From contig NW_005179015.1 in assembly GCF_000350225.1 (NCBI RefSeq), positions 1 through 64,000 of the forward strand: a stretch of DNA of 64,000 nt. Reading direction: 5' to 3'. Every line of letters begins with the position of its first letter. Positions within the stretch are counted from its first letter, which is position 1. The stretch is from Chondrus crispus (Eukaryota; Rhodophyta; Florideophyceae; Gigartinales; Gigartinaceae). This document shows positions 1-12,210 of the stretch, in pieces. The notes beneath the pieces were generated by a model. It was not told where the DNA came from, searched no databases, and worked only from the letters and a program-made list of their open reading frames with translations. The translations under genes and the position numbers were made by a program.

Positions 1-1
1 C

Positions 2-1673
2 TCCTGGCACTTCAGCCCCTCCCCAGCCTACCAGTCACTCTACCACCCTCGCCACACCGCGCAACGCTTCGCCCCCTTCTCAAACTCATCTTCCCGTAAA
101 TACTTCTCCCTGGACATGTTCTGGGCAACTAAAGGTACGGCCCGCACGTCGCGCTACGTCTCGCTGCACCTGCACCGCCCTGCCCTTGTGTACATGCTGC
201 TCCCGTACTACTCTGCCACCTCGCCGCGCCCCACGCTCCCCGCCTGGCGCTTCGAGGACTTTGTCTTTCTGGCTGACGGGGCCCTTACCCTCCCCTACGG
301 CGTGCACCACAACGCCTCGCGCTTCATGCCCTCGCGCGCCGCCGTCTTCTCGCGCCGCTTTGCGGACGTCGCCCACCTGCCGCACCACGCCTGGATCCGC
401 GCGCACGCACGCGGCGTGCGCCCGAAGGGCGACTTCCTCGCCCTGCTCGCCGAGGCCGACGGAACGCCGTCGAGCCCCCCGCACGCCCCCCCGGGCGTCC
501 CGCCCATTGCACCGAACAAGCAATGCCCGCAGCCGCTGCACGACCTCTGGCTTGCAGAGAACGAGCACTCGGACGATGCCGATACACGCGGGAAGACGTG
601 GCAAACGTGGCACCCCATGTGGGACCCGTGCTATTTCTGGTGAGTTTCTAACGTCCGCCCGCTCTACAATTGCAAAACGCGATTCGCTGACACATGCCCC
701 TGCCCCACCGGCCCGCCCGCGTTGCTGCTGCCCCAGCGCCTACGACCACGACCACGGCTCGGCTGCTCCGCAGCTCATGGGGTATCGCCCGCGGTACGGG
801 TATACTGCGTGGAAGAACGGCCGCGAGAAGGAGTCCAATCAGGGCTTTAAGAGTGTGGTGTTTAGGTTCCGCGATGTCTTTGTTTACTATAGCGTCCACG
901 TGCAGACGTCCAAACTGCGCCGCGTCAACGAGCCGCGGCATACCATCGCGCTCGCAATAGTCAACGCGACGTCGCGCGAGCTTTTGGTAGACATCACCCA
1001 CAAGGGCGACTTCGGGTTTCTGGCGGCAAAGGCGCGGCCCGCTGGGTTTCTGCCGTTGTCGGAGAGTGACCGTAGTCTCAGAGATAGGCAGTACGACCAA
1101 AACCTGTCTCCACGGAGAAGGACCGTCAACGTGATCGATGTCGACAATCTAGACAAGCGGCTTTCGTTTCAGAATGGCAAAAAACTGCTGCTCGGGCGCT
1201 ACGAAGAGTGGACTACGCAGCCGCTGTGTACGGGCGGCGGCGGGCTCTACGGAGGTGGCGGAATTACGTTTGACATCGCCACGCCGTCTACTGCGGTCAA
1301 GTCTATGCGCGAGCTGGGCGTCCGGGTTCCGTTAGGCCATTATGAGGATGGGCGCTTTGTGCGCTCCACCGCCCAGAGACGCGTGCTCACCGTCCGGCAC
1401 TTTACGATTGGGCACCAGTATTGCACCGCCCAACTCGGGGACACGCGTCCGGCCAGCCGGTCACCGCCTGGCGTGTTCTACACAGACCCTTACGGCGAGA
1501 GCTTGAAGGACGGGTCCGGCAAAAAACACGTCCGCCAGTACTTCAAGCCCGGCTTTTCTATTGCTCTGGACGGCAAGTATGAGGCCCTGGACTCGTGGCT
1601 GCAGTTGTATGAGAGGGATCATCTGAGCGTGGTTAAAAACTTTGGATTTGGGCTCAACCCGGATGAAAATTGA
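2..1673 (+). CDS. Hypothetical protein, two exons, 5' end outside the window
   Basis: I do not recognise this protein. The reading frame is open from base 2, so the start lies upstream; the first ATG inside is at 116 but upstream codons also read as protein. Exon 1 ends at 639 (phase 2), a GTGAGT donor opens a 97-nt intron (640-736) ending in CCCCAG, and exon 2 runs from 737 to a TGA at 1671-1673. Without the splice, exon 1 would stop at 641. About 524 residues are visible. Exon 1 is strongly GC-rich with Pro, Ala and Arg; exon 2 is more ordinary and carries a Gly-rich loop (GGGGLYGGGG). No membrane segment or catalytic motif stands out. The high GC at third codon positions and the clean splice make it look like a host gene, unlike the transposon debris that follows. 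Confidence 0.8.
   Translation, partial: PGTSAPPQPTSHSTTLATPRNASPPSQTHLPVNTSPWTCSGQLKVRPARRATSRCTCTALPLCTCCSRTTLPPRRAPRSPPGASRTLSFWLTGPLPSPTACTTTPRASCPRAPPSSRAALRTSPTCRTTPGSARTHAACARRATSSPCSPRPTERRRAPRTPPRASRPLHRTSNARSRCTTSGLQRTSTRTMPIHAGRRGKRGTPCGTRAISGEFLTSARSTIAKRDSLTHAPAPPARPRCCCPSAYDHDHGSAAPQLMGYRPRYGYTAWKNGREKESNQGFKSVVFRFRDVFVYYSVHVQTSKLRRVNEPRHTIALAIVNATSRELLVDITHKGDFGFLAAKARPAGFLPLSESDRSLRDRQYDQNLSPRRRTVNVIDVDNLDKRLSFQNGKKLLLGRYEEWTTQPLCTGGGGLYGGGGITFDIATPSTAVKSMRELGVRVPLGHYEDGRFVRSTAQRRVLTVRHFTIGHQYCTAQLGDTRPASRSPPGVFYTDPYGESLKDGSGKKHVRQYFKPGFSIALDGKYEALDSWLQLYERDHLSVVKNFGFGLNPDEN
640..736 (+). other. Spliceosomal intron, 97 nt
   Basis: The donor is GTGAGT at 640 and the acceptor CCCCAG ends at 736, with a C-rich stretch before it. 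Removing it joins the exon 1 and exon 2 frames exactly (phase 2, a Cys codon across the junction). Confidence 0.78.
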
Positions 1674-4600
1674 CATGTCCATCGCATTCGGCACCGCTCG
1701 AGCCGATACACACAATTGAAACTCAAGGGCACCGGCGGGACGCAACGGCACAAGGCGTTATTGCGTCTTTTACGTGTGTTCTGACGCCTTTTTTATTTGC
1801 GAATGAGCTCTATCACCAGAACACGTTCCGGCGCCACTCGATTGTCTTCAAGCCAAAGGGGGTAATGGAGGGCGGCTTCCAGTTATATTCAGTTTTTGCA
1901 TAGAAGGCATTTGCAGTAGTACTGGGCTTGTCGTAGAATGGAACCCATAATGAAGACTTGAATATAACCAAAAGAACGTTCTTGCCCTCAGCTCCTCGGT
2001 TTTAATGGCGTGGAGGATACCTCTCCATGTCCAATTACAATCAGAGAAGAAAATCCGCAGCAAGACCTCCAGTACCATGCGAGTTATGTTGAACTGCCCG
2101 TCGTCGCCTCCTGTGGACTGCCTGTGGAAGTATTTTGGAATTTGCATGGTCCAGCTATTGACTTGTGGCCGAAATGAGATTTTCATACCGAGTTTTTCTG
2201 GTTGACAACAATGCAGTCCCTTCGTGAAACTTTGTGCTTCATTTGCAGTTCAGAAGCCAGCAAATACGCATTCGAAGGAGATCATTGTTCTTGTCGACAT
2301 GATACAATTGATACTATTTGGGGTTCATGGCTTCTGTATTCTTGAATTGGAGCTGCCAAGGAAGGGTATAACACAGCTCTATGGGGGTTTTAATCAACCT
2401 CGACATTATAACAAAGTTTACTGTTGAAAACAGAGAACAGCCCAAGCCAGAAAAGAGCTGTGGAAAACAGGAACTTCAATATCTCGAACGTTTTCTACTC
2501 GCAGCGTGTCCGATACAACGATCCGAGATGAAAACCAAGGACCTGCAAGTAAAATAAAACGATCCACGCCGCGTACTCGCGCACTCATGTCCTCAGAAAT
2601 ATATGTTACCATCGGTTTGACGGACGCCACAATCGGCAGATAATTCGATTACAGTATCGATGTGTTTTTCTGTTATCGTTCTCCCACTTCGTTACAGACA
2701 GGGCTGCTTGATGTGTCAGAAGCGAAGGGCAAGCACATGCCATCCAGCAGACTAACTCACGGCACTGTGTCTCAGCATTGTCCGTTTCGAGATCGATACT
2801 CGATATTGCTTCCGTGGCAACTTTTTTGTTGTTCTTTTTGAGGCGCTTAAGCCATAAAATCATCTTTAACTGGAGTCGTTATTCGAGACCTCCGGACGTT
2901 GCGTATATGCTTTCTTTGTCTTAAAGTACAGCATTCCTAATACAAAGGAGAACTATTTTGCGCCATGTCGCCATCTCAGTGACTCAATCTCGTCATTTTA
3001 GAACTTTTTAGAATTCCTCTCTCACAATCCATATTAAATTCCGCTTCCAATGCCTTTTTGTGCTCACCACCCACTTTCACCCAACGACTACTCTGGAAAG
3101 ACCTGTCGTAAGCAGTGTACATACATTTAAATTCCCGCCCTCTTCATTCCCTTTAGGTAATAGGCACATGTGTATGGTCTGTTCTCTAGCAGGGCAGCGG
3201 TATTTAATGTGAAGTGATGGGGGACGACGAAAGGAAAGTTGTAGGGCGTGTCATGGATACCTGTTAGCTGGGACGACTATACCTTCTTTCGAAAGACCTC
3301 CGAGGGGTATAGGAGGCGAAGTGCGTGGCATTAGAGCGCATGGCTCTGCCGCTCATTGCGACATGCCAGTCATGGCCCTATGATACTGCGACGATAAAGC
3401 TGATACGAGTGAAACTCCTGTCGTAGTTGAGCACAATGTCGACAAAAGTATTAGAGCATTCACATATGATAGCTGTGATGAAATGCACATGGCCGTTACC
3501 GGGAGTTGAACAGTGCCACATGTTCATCTAACGAAGGATTGTTTTGTCGACAGCCCACTTCATGGTCTCCCTCTTGTGTGATACATGCAAGGCTTGAGAT
3601 CTCGCCAGCTCGTGCTGTGGTCTTGTGAGATCCGTGAAGAAGGTCCCTGAATACGGGAATGTCATAATGGAGGATACTTACCGATGTGCAAAGGCCGAAG
3701 AACAACGGAGAGACAAAGAAAAGCCCACAGGAAGGTGTGAGAATGGCGGATATAGAAGATGGGGGTTAGCCTGAGTTGAATTATGAAAAGGATAGGCAAG
3801 AAAAAGAAGCGCGTACGGACAATCGTTTCGACGGGGGTTGTGCCATCGTGGATTATTGCCTCTACCAGCGGCACGCGACGGAAAAAGCAGGCCTTTGTCC
3901 AATAAGAAAATATTGGGTTTAGTGCAGTCTACCCCTCGCTACCCGCCAAGATGCAATGCTCGTCCTTGTCAGCAAGCCCTAGGTGTCTCGTCCCCGCTCG
4001 GAACTAGCCTGTACGCCTCAACGCCTTTCCGCCCTCCTGAAGCGCTCGTTTTTGCTGTAGGCATTTGATAGCAGCAACGAACCGGCTATCGCCCCTATCC
4101 GCGTTTGTTGATTAGCGTTTTTCAGAAGCAAAAGTTGTGGGGCATGTGTATCTGGGCGACAAAGTGGGCGAAGATGAGTTCAACACCGAATTATGTGTAA
4201 GAGCGTCGTGGTGATCAAAGTGCTTAATTTATACGGAATCTGAGATCAGCAGGAACCAATCACAGTGCCCAAAAACAAATAAACCAATAGCGAGGAATTC
4301 TCGTAGGTTAGGAATGTTTGCATCATCATTGGCCTGAGGCTACAAACCTTCAAGCCTGCTGCAGCTTCAAAAACTGCTCTCCCACACACCACCTAGGATA
4401 TGCACTGTAGATAATGACTGTACCCAAGGGTACTGCAAGCGGCTTACAAAGTCGCTTGTGGGGCCGTTTGTGGAGCACTGTCGACTCTAAAATTATGTGG
4501 AAGGCTTTTGCCACCAACGCTAACGGAATCAGCATCCATGCGCTGTAATTAGCACTTCGGAAATTACAGTTCAGGACTTGTTCTAAACCACAATACGTAC

Positions 4601-6716
4601 ATACAGTTCAGGACCTTTGTGCTTTCTTTGGTCACACGTGTCCTCCTGATGGCGTTATGTATGCGAGAGCAGCAGCAAAAGGACTGAAAGCACATCGCTG
4701 CGCTATTGAAACCTTCCATCCCCTTTCACCAACACATGTCGTTTTGGCAACAGACCCCCCAGGACGAGGCAAACATAATTGGGATACGGAATAAGACATG
4801 CATGTCCGAAGTTCGTCTCACGCCATGCGCCTTGCTCAACGTCAATTGAGCGAGCTCGTCGCGTATGTACTGCTGATAATTATGTGCCTATAATGCATTG
4901 CGCTGCGGAACCCCAGCATGTGAGCTCCCGGTATACGTTCACTTCTGGATGGCAGAGAGTCGCAGCGCTGTTCATTGGTGCCAAGAAAGCCTCTTGGTCC
5001 TATTCAATGAGATTAGCAAAGGCTTCGAACTATTGCAACAAGAAAAAGAAGTTTAACACCTTGCTCAAAGTCATTCAAGCTATTTGAGCAAATTTGCCGT
5101 TCAACATCTCACGCAAATTAATACTCTTTCGCTACGAAAACATCACTTTCATACAGATGCCACCGAAACTTAATGGTGGTGCAACCAAACGACATTACAG
5201 AGTCAAAGTATTTTCTAAATACAGGAAGACAAAAACGTTTGTTCGGCTTCGTACTTATTTATTTGTCTTCAATTCCATAGAACTAAATTTGTTAGTAACT
5301 GCGATTCTCTTCATAAATTATCTGTAAAGAGGTCCTCACTACTTTTAAAGACCACACATATCTATTGTTAGAGTGAAGTTTCTCATTCTCATCTCAGTTA
5401 GTAACTGTCACCTTTAAACACTTTCGGTATATCTCTGAATTCAAACAGGATTACTGGAGTCTTTTTTTCGTTATTTGCCCGAATAACAGTTTTTATTTGG
5501 CAATATCCCCACATCACATCAAAGCTGTCGTAACAACATTTGGACTAATTCCAAGAGCACTAAATCACATAATGCAATTGTCTGTACTAATTTCAAAAGT
5601 CGAAGGACAAGTTTTAATTTGGGTATTGTTCATATTCTTTCATGCTTTAGGTTTCATATGGCTGTACCTGCCTTGCATATCAAGTTTTCCAAAAAAGACC
5701 TCTGTGCGATAAAAACCCATTCTGTTCAACTGTGAATCCGCGTATTTGATCCCAAAGATAGATATGCGCATATTAACTCACTAATTCTTGTAAATCATCC
5801 TTTGCTTGGAGTTCCAATACTACAAAAAGAAGAACAGATACCATCTAAAACATCTTCACGGCAGATTACGCAGCTAAGGGTTTGTTTCGACATTTCATGA
5901 ATGAGAAATCAACTTCGTGAAAGTTCAAACTTCCCAATCTTGCTCAAGAATTATAATTTTATGCACGTAAATATGTCAATAAAGATATAGTTTGTACTAT
6001 AACGAATATCACTCTACAAATTCCTTGGTCATGTACCCTTCATGTTTGAAAACTCCTCTAATCTTACAGCTGGACATAGTAAGTGTGAAGCACGCTGTGA
6101 CACCACCCCATCAACGTCCGTACTACTTCTAAGCAAGGAATGCGGAAACGAAGTAATTGTGAATGCAGATACACACATTTAAAACAGAACAATTGAAACA
6201 GGCTAATATTGAGAACGGAGATGTAACCATACGCTAAGTTGCATTTCTGGCATGTTTAAAATTTACGATTTAGTGCCCATATAATGCGATTCGTTCAAAT
6301 ACATGACATTTATCCCGCATTTGCCGCAAACTGCTCCTATTTGTAGCTGCAGGCTTATTGGGTACGGTGAAATGCATAACATTATCCAATATGAAAATCT
6401 CGTAACATTCCTTCAAGTAATTGGGTTGAAAACAACCCCTAATTTGAATGAAATTTGTCCCTTTAACATTGGCATGTGCGCTTGACCACATATGTGGTAA
6501 TTTCACATTTACATCCAAATATGCGTGAAAGTTACATGAACATACGAACAGCAGTACACGTGGTCTCGATCTGAAATCAATCCGTACGCAAGTTCTGTAA
6601 ACGTAAATCATCTCCGTCTCTCACCACAGTTGTGTACAGAGCATATGAGACGTAATTGTAAGATGCAGCTGAGAAATGATTTCTACTTGCAAGGCTGTAT
6701 GTGAATCTAGGTGTTT
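1674..6716. other. AT-rich intergenic DNA, no supported gene
   Basis: Only short open frames (mostly under 115 codons) occur on both strands, without recognisable motifs or paired splice sites. A 112-codon minus-strand frame at 1848-2186 is the longest of the early ones and resembles nothing I know. I see no terminal repeats or tandem arrays here. Confidence 0.5.
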
Positions 6717-6725
6717 GGCATAGTT

Positions 6726-6950
6726 AGTAGACACATTTCCACCAGCAGTATGCGGTCAAGTGATTTACTCGCATCATACGACACGGCGCGCTCTGCGGGG
6801 CTCTGTGGGGGCGCTCCCGCTGGTCCTGGGCCGCCCAATCGCTCCGACTGGACGACGGCGGCACACAACGCCACGGAATTACCAGACCCTGCATCAGTGC
6901 ATCGCTCTCCCGCATCGACACCGCCCGCGACGCTTCACCCCGCATCGCCT
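6726..6950 (+). repeat. Left terminal inverted repeat of the MULE
   Basis: Matches the reverse complement of 10340-10559. The first 59 bases differ at one position. It is rich in CCCGCATCGC-like direct subrepeats, which continue inward to about 7.15 kb. Confidence 0.9.
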
Positions 6951-7289
6951 CAGCTGACTGTTCCCCGCATCGCTTCGCCCGCACCGCCCCCTTCATTCCC
7001 CCGGCGCCTCCTCGCATTGCCTCAAGTGCCCGACTCCCGGCCACCTCGCTTTGCCGCTTTGCCCGTCACCCCTTCACCCCGCAGCCTGAATCGACCTGCA
7101 CATCGCCTCACACCCGGCCGAGTTGCTGGGCCCCCTCGCCTCCCCATCTCTCTACACGCTCCATTGCCAAAACCGCCAGCGCCTCCCCACTCTCGGTGGT
7201 CATTTCACCCTTCCGTCCCGCATTGCAGAGGGGGGTTCTCGCTGCTTTACCTTCCTCTCGTCGAGCTGCTGCAAGCAAGTTGTTTCCGG

Positions 7290-9773
7290 ATGGGGAAGTT
7301 AAACTCACAGCAGAGTGCCAAGATGCACTGGTGGTCTGCGAAGCTTTTCTTTCACCAGTGCTTCGAAGCAACGTTTCCCAGCCCAGATGACGTCTCTGAA
7401 GCGCTTTGTGAATTGGTCGTCGTGCAATCTGCCGAGTTCGAGGCTATACTACGGGTAATATTCAGTGTAGATTCGTGTGCTGATATCATCATCGATGCAA
7501 ACGTTTTCTTAGCAGTAGTTACTGCTCTTCATGAGAGCGAAGAGGAAACTTCCCTGGACAACCTAAGGGCTCTTTGTCTAATGAAATGTCACAGATGTAA
7601 ATCATACCGTGAGATGCCTAGGTTTTTAAGCACCAAAGGAGAGCCGCGAACGAGTTGTAATACCTGTCGAAGAGAAGACCCCATGGACCTTGTTCCCGAA
7701 AAAATCTACTTCATGGGTTGGCTTCCATTTGTTGCAGACATGCAAGCGTTTATTGCAAGGGAGCAGGGGCGTAATTTAAAGTCATCGACGGAGCTGCAGT
7801 ATCCTATCGAATGCTGTTATGCAAGCGATCAGCCTGTGCACCCGGATAACCGCTTAGAGTTTATAACAAAAGTTAAATCTGTCGTTGAAAACGTTGAAGG
7901 GTTCCGATATGTTTCGCACAAGAAAGGTGTGAAGACACATGCCTATATATGTAGTCAGAGAAGCCATAATGCGGAGGCCAAACGGTGCATGATAAGTTCA
8001 AGATTACATGACTGTGGTGGCAGGTTGTCTATTTCGTATGACCGAGGTTTAACTCTCAACCTTACGGTGAAGCATACTTTGCTGCGCGAAAGGGCCCAGA
8101 ACAAGCATGTATTATCTGAACAGGAGAAGCAATTTGTTTTACAGCACGCACGGCAGGGTAGTACTCCGTTTCTTATTTGCTCCAACTTGCGGGCGTCTGG
8201 ACATGTGCTTATTTAGTACCCTGAGGTGTACCAACTGTGGTTGGACCAAATGACATTGCAATTTCGAAAGGCTGTCGACCCTAAAGAATCTGTGTTACTG
8301 TATGCTCAAGAGAGCAAGACGTTCGATGTTTTCTTTCACCAAAGCTCGCCGTTTGCTGTCGGTGTTAAAACCAGCATGGCAGATATGCTCTGTCAAGAAC
8401 ACAATATAGTTGAAGGATTTATTGATTCTACGTACAAGACTAATTCATCATCATGGGAACTTTTTGTTGTGATCGGGGCAGTGCTGGGTGCTGGCTTTCC
8501 GCTTGCTTACTTTTTTATTGAGTCCGGCAGTGTTTCCTCGTCAGAAAGCGTGCGGAGAAAGGACACAATATATGAATGTCTCCGAGGATTGTTCGACTCG
8601 TTGGTGGCGTTTCGACCTACCTTCTTCTTTTCAGATAAGGATTCTGGTCAACTGGATGCCATCAAACGGGTGTATAAAATAGACTCGTCTTTGTGCCTCT
8701 GGCATCTTAAAAGAGCCATCAAGCAGAAGATTGGAGGTCTACGCAGAGATAAGAAGACTAAAATCTCCCAGGAGCGAGAGACAAAGTTACTTGAGTTGAT
8801 CAGTTTCCAGTTTAACCGCCATCCTTTTTTCGACCCTGAATTCTCTACAGTTTTCTCTGAACAGCAAGCACGGGAAGAAATAGATCTCTTTTTTTCTCCA
8901 GAGGGTGAGGAGACGCTTAAAGCGTACTTGATCAAGAATTGGTACGACGGCAATATGTTTTATTGCTGGGGAAGGCGACTTGCGTCATGCATCCCCCTCA
9001 CCAAAACGACAATGATGTGCGAGTCGCATTTCTCAGTTTTAAAGCGCCTTTATCTTTTGCCATACAACCGGCCAAGACCAGATTTACTACTGTACGTCAT
9101 AGAGACGAAGCTTATGACCAAGTTTAACTCAGACTACCAATTGATGATGAATGGACGAAAGAAACCAAGCTGGTGGCGGGCGTTTGTGCAGGAATGGAAA
9201 AAGGCAACATCAACTCCCGTAAAAGGGATTTACAATGTGGATAAGGTTAAATGGACTTGTTCATGCCCTGCATACTTACAAAACCCGTTTCTATTGTGCA
9301 AACATCTTGTTCAAGGCATGGAATTGCCGTTGTATCGTGAATTGATTAGGGGTCGTCAGCCGCCTTTCATTAAGTCACGGAGAGACGAAAACAGATTAGT
9401 TCCCCTGTTCGAAGGACCACTCACTCATTCAAAGCGACGGAAGGCCAATGATGGGCTCTCGACTGTCGCTTCTCCGCAGATCGAAGCGGCATCAGGATCC
9501 AATTTTATCAGCCAGGTTTTCTTCCAGGACTCGAGAGAATCTGTTTTGAACAATGCCGGGGAAGCCGCACAGGAGTCAATCGATAACCTCTCCTGGATGA
9601 TAGAACATGTAAGGAAATTGTCAAGCTTAACAAGTGGAAGCCGCCAGCTGTTGTACATTAACGGCACAGTCCTTCGGACTATGAAAAACTACAGACAGGA
9701 CATCGAGCAGGATGCAAACATGCGAAAAACTCCGACCACTTGGTCCAAAGCGAACACTCTGTTCCAGCCTTAG
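7290..9773 (+). pseudogene. MULE transposase, interrupted by one in-frame TAG
   Basis: The DDE transposase that would cut and paste the element. I chose the ATG at 7290 because the frame upstream of it is TIR sequence. Readable length is about 827 codons. Visible parts: a C-x2-C...C-x2-C zinc motif near residues 98-125; a second Cys/His region near 218-255 resembling FLYWCH or FAR1/WRKY-type DNA-binding fingers; first Asp in GFIDSTYK (~379); second Asp in FFSDKDSG (~447-450) followed by CLWHLKRA; a candidate Glu in MCESHFS (~577); and a SWIM finger (CxCx10CxH, ~657-672). A single TAG at 8214-8216 splits it, and the frame continues unchanged on both sides. This could be a real nonsense mutation, an assembly error or readthrough. 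No other lesion is visible. Confidence 0.9.
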
Positions 9774-10339
9774 CCAAAATAAAGCGACCCTTTAAACCTT
9801 CAAATCCATGGTAGACTAATTCACTGGTTCCCCCAAGTCCACATCTTGGCTCTTGTATGTCACTGGCCTCCCACACGTACCCTCAACGATCTGTTCCCTT
9901 ACTTGAGAAGACGTCGCCTTCACAAGCCATCCACGGCTACCGTGGAGGAGGCGCGCCAACAGCCGCAGATCAGCTGTCAAATCTGTGCGCCGAGGTGCGC
10001 GCGGTGGGGGTCAAGGCGGTGAGCGCTGGTGGCGAAGGCGAAGAATAAGGGGACGCCGGTGAAGCAGGCATGCGAACAGGCGGGGTAGAATGAGAAGGGG
10101 ACCTAGAGCGAGGAGCTGAGGCAAATCGGGGACAGAGCGACCCGGAGCGTGGAGAGGCTATAGAGGCCTCACGCAATGGAGAGCGATGCGGGGGTGAGGC
10201 AAAGCGAGGTGGTCGGGAGTGGGGAGGCGTTTGAGGCAATGAAGGGAGATGCGGGGAGGCGCCGGGGGAATGCATGGTGAGGGCGGTGTGGGAGAAGCTT
10301 GGGCGGGAGCAGTCAGGCGCTGAGGCAATGCGGGGAGGG

Positions 10340-10559
10340 GGCGATGCGGGTGAAGCGCCGCGGGCGGTGTCGATGCGGGAGAGCGATGGAGTGCAGGGTC
10401 TGGGAATTCCGTGGCGTTGTGTGCCGCCGTCGTCCAGTCGGGGCGATTGGGTGGCCCAGGACCAGCGGGACCGCCCCCACAGAGCCCTGCAGAGCGCGCC
10501 GTGTCGTATGATGCGAGTAAATCACTTGACCGCATACCGCTGGTGGAAATGTGTCTACT
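10340..10559 (-). repeat. Right terminal inverted repeat of the MULE
   Basis: Reverse complement of the left end, closed by gtgtctact immediately before the ggcatagtt target duplication. Related CG-rich subterminal DNA extends inward to about 10.0 kb, where short frames are repeat shadows. Confidence 0.9.
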
Positions 10560-10986
10560 GGCATAGTTGGTGTCGCATTTCAGGTACGAATTTCAAAATT
10601 TCAAATGCCAACGCACAAAATCACTGCCTACTGTAACCATTTGATAGACGACTGCAAATTTTCGCCAAGAGTTACCTTCCGTGGAAGTGCGAAATACGGG
10701 TTTCAGACTGCTCGACGAGTTATTGGAAGCGCTCCATCAGTCGCAAAACCACTGCCCTAATCTACATCATTTTATACTTGTAATTCAGGCTTCCTACAAT
10801 GAACCACCTTTTACACCAAGCGAAACACTCATATATTCTCTTAAGACATGAGGCGTATGTGTTCTACGCTTATGCACTGTGCTGCAGCACTATGCTTTGG
10901 TTTCAGGAAGTAGTCAATCATAACAGGTCTAATAGCGTCGAGCGGGTCCATCCGCTCCGACGCGTACCCAACCAAATTCGTCGAAA

Positions 10987-11322
10987 GTGACCTGGGATAC
11001 AGTATCTGCAAGAGTTCTGCATGAATACGAAGAACAAAAATGGGAGTCTCACAGAAGGGATCGTGGCGGAGCACACTCGCTTCCAGTTAAGAATTATAGA
11101 ATGAGCAAACCGGCTACGACAAAGTTTGAGTATTGTAGTTTCGTCGCAAAGATGGAAACGGGGGGTTGCTTCAAATTCTATGAAGTGGAACATATCACCT
11201 GGTTTTGTTCTACTAGAAGATATTGTTCTGGAGAAGATTTGGAATCGAGGAGCGAGGAAAATAGTACAGATCTTTTAATTTCGAAGAACAGTGAAAATGG
11301 CATGCGAAATCATTGCCAATAA
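10987..11322 (+). pseudogene. Possible copia gag C-terminal fragment
   Basis: A 111-codon frame, basic and hydrophilic, with a degenerate Cys-containing stretch (FEYCSFVAKMETGGC) that sits where a gag zinc knuckle would be. It lies upstream of the copia integrase fragment in the right orientation. The knuckle is incomplete, so this is a positional guess. Confidence 0.3.
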
Positions 11323-12210
11323 ATGGCTCCGAGAAAAAGCATACCAGCTCATCATGGACTCTTCCTCAAGCGATTACATTGCTAAAGAAATTGCCCTTCT
11401 ATTGGATGTGAAGAATATGTAACGCAGCATTGTAATCTGGAATGACAAGGGCGTGACTTGAAATTCATGCAGTGATATGGACGTCACAGGGAGATTTAGC
11501 TGTGGTGAAAATTCGCACTGTTGAAGTACAGAACGAAGGAATCTGCTGTTTGTTGTAGAGCTCGAGAAGGACCTACATCTGGGCTCAGCGTTAGGCAGAG
11601 ATGATAGTTGTGTAGTGTACGTGGGCCTCGGAAATAATGAATTTTCTGTGATGGAGAACAGGTTCATGATTATAGAACGAAGAAATCGTCAATGAATCTA
11701 CTGCTAAAATGGTTGAAAGTCTGGAGAGGATACAATGAGCAGGGCTGCCCGGCCTTTCTGCACCGTTTAGTTGTGACTCCTCGGACTTTGATGAGAATCA
11801 CAACATGGCACTACGTTGAGTAGAGTCCGGAGAACTGTTCACAAGGAGATTGTGAAGAGTGTCACTCTGAATGCAACGTCTTCTGAAATGCAAAATTTAT
11901 ATCCATTCAATCTTCAAAATGCATATTATCTCTTACTCGATTATCAGAGGAGAGGTATTGGTGACTGTGCAGCAGATAGCTCATGTAGACTGTATAATAA
12001 GCGGGTAGACCAAACTTACTGAAAGTAAATCTGGCCAAACCACGGATCGCCAACTCCCAGCCGGAACGACAACGGACTTAGTGACGTAAACGTAAGATAA
12101 ACCAAAGAACCTACCATTTGGGATCTCGTGGACGGAATTAGCGTTGGTCAAATTGTCTTAAGGTGAAAGCTTATTCGGGAGCTGTGTCAAAATGATGTCA
12201 GACCTGAAAG

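Larger units (their letters stand above)
6726..10559 (+). mobile_element. Complete Mutator-like element (MULE) with long TIRs and 9-bp TSD
   Basis: The element is 3,834 bp. Both ends carry agtagacacatttccacc pointing inward. The 9-mer ggcatagtt lies directly outside both ends (6717-6725 and 10560-10568), which is the target-site duplication length typical of MULEs. Inverted repeats of about 220 bp align well by eye with few mismatches and indels, then blur into CG-rich subterminal sequence with scattered short homology to about 450 bp. Inside is one long transposase frame on the plus strand. Intact ends, an exact duplication and a single stop codon in the gene suggest a fairly recent insertion. 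Confidence 0.93.

Noticed and set aside
6726..7289. Upstream extension of the MULE transposase frame
   Set aside because: It lies in the TIR and subterminal repeats, and the same repeat also gives open frames at the other end. The ATG at 7290 is a better start.
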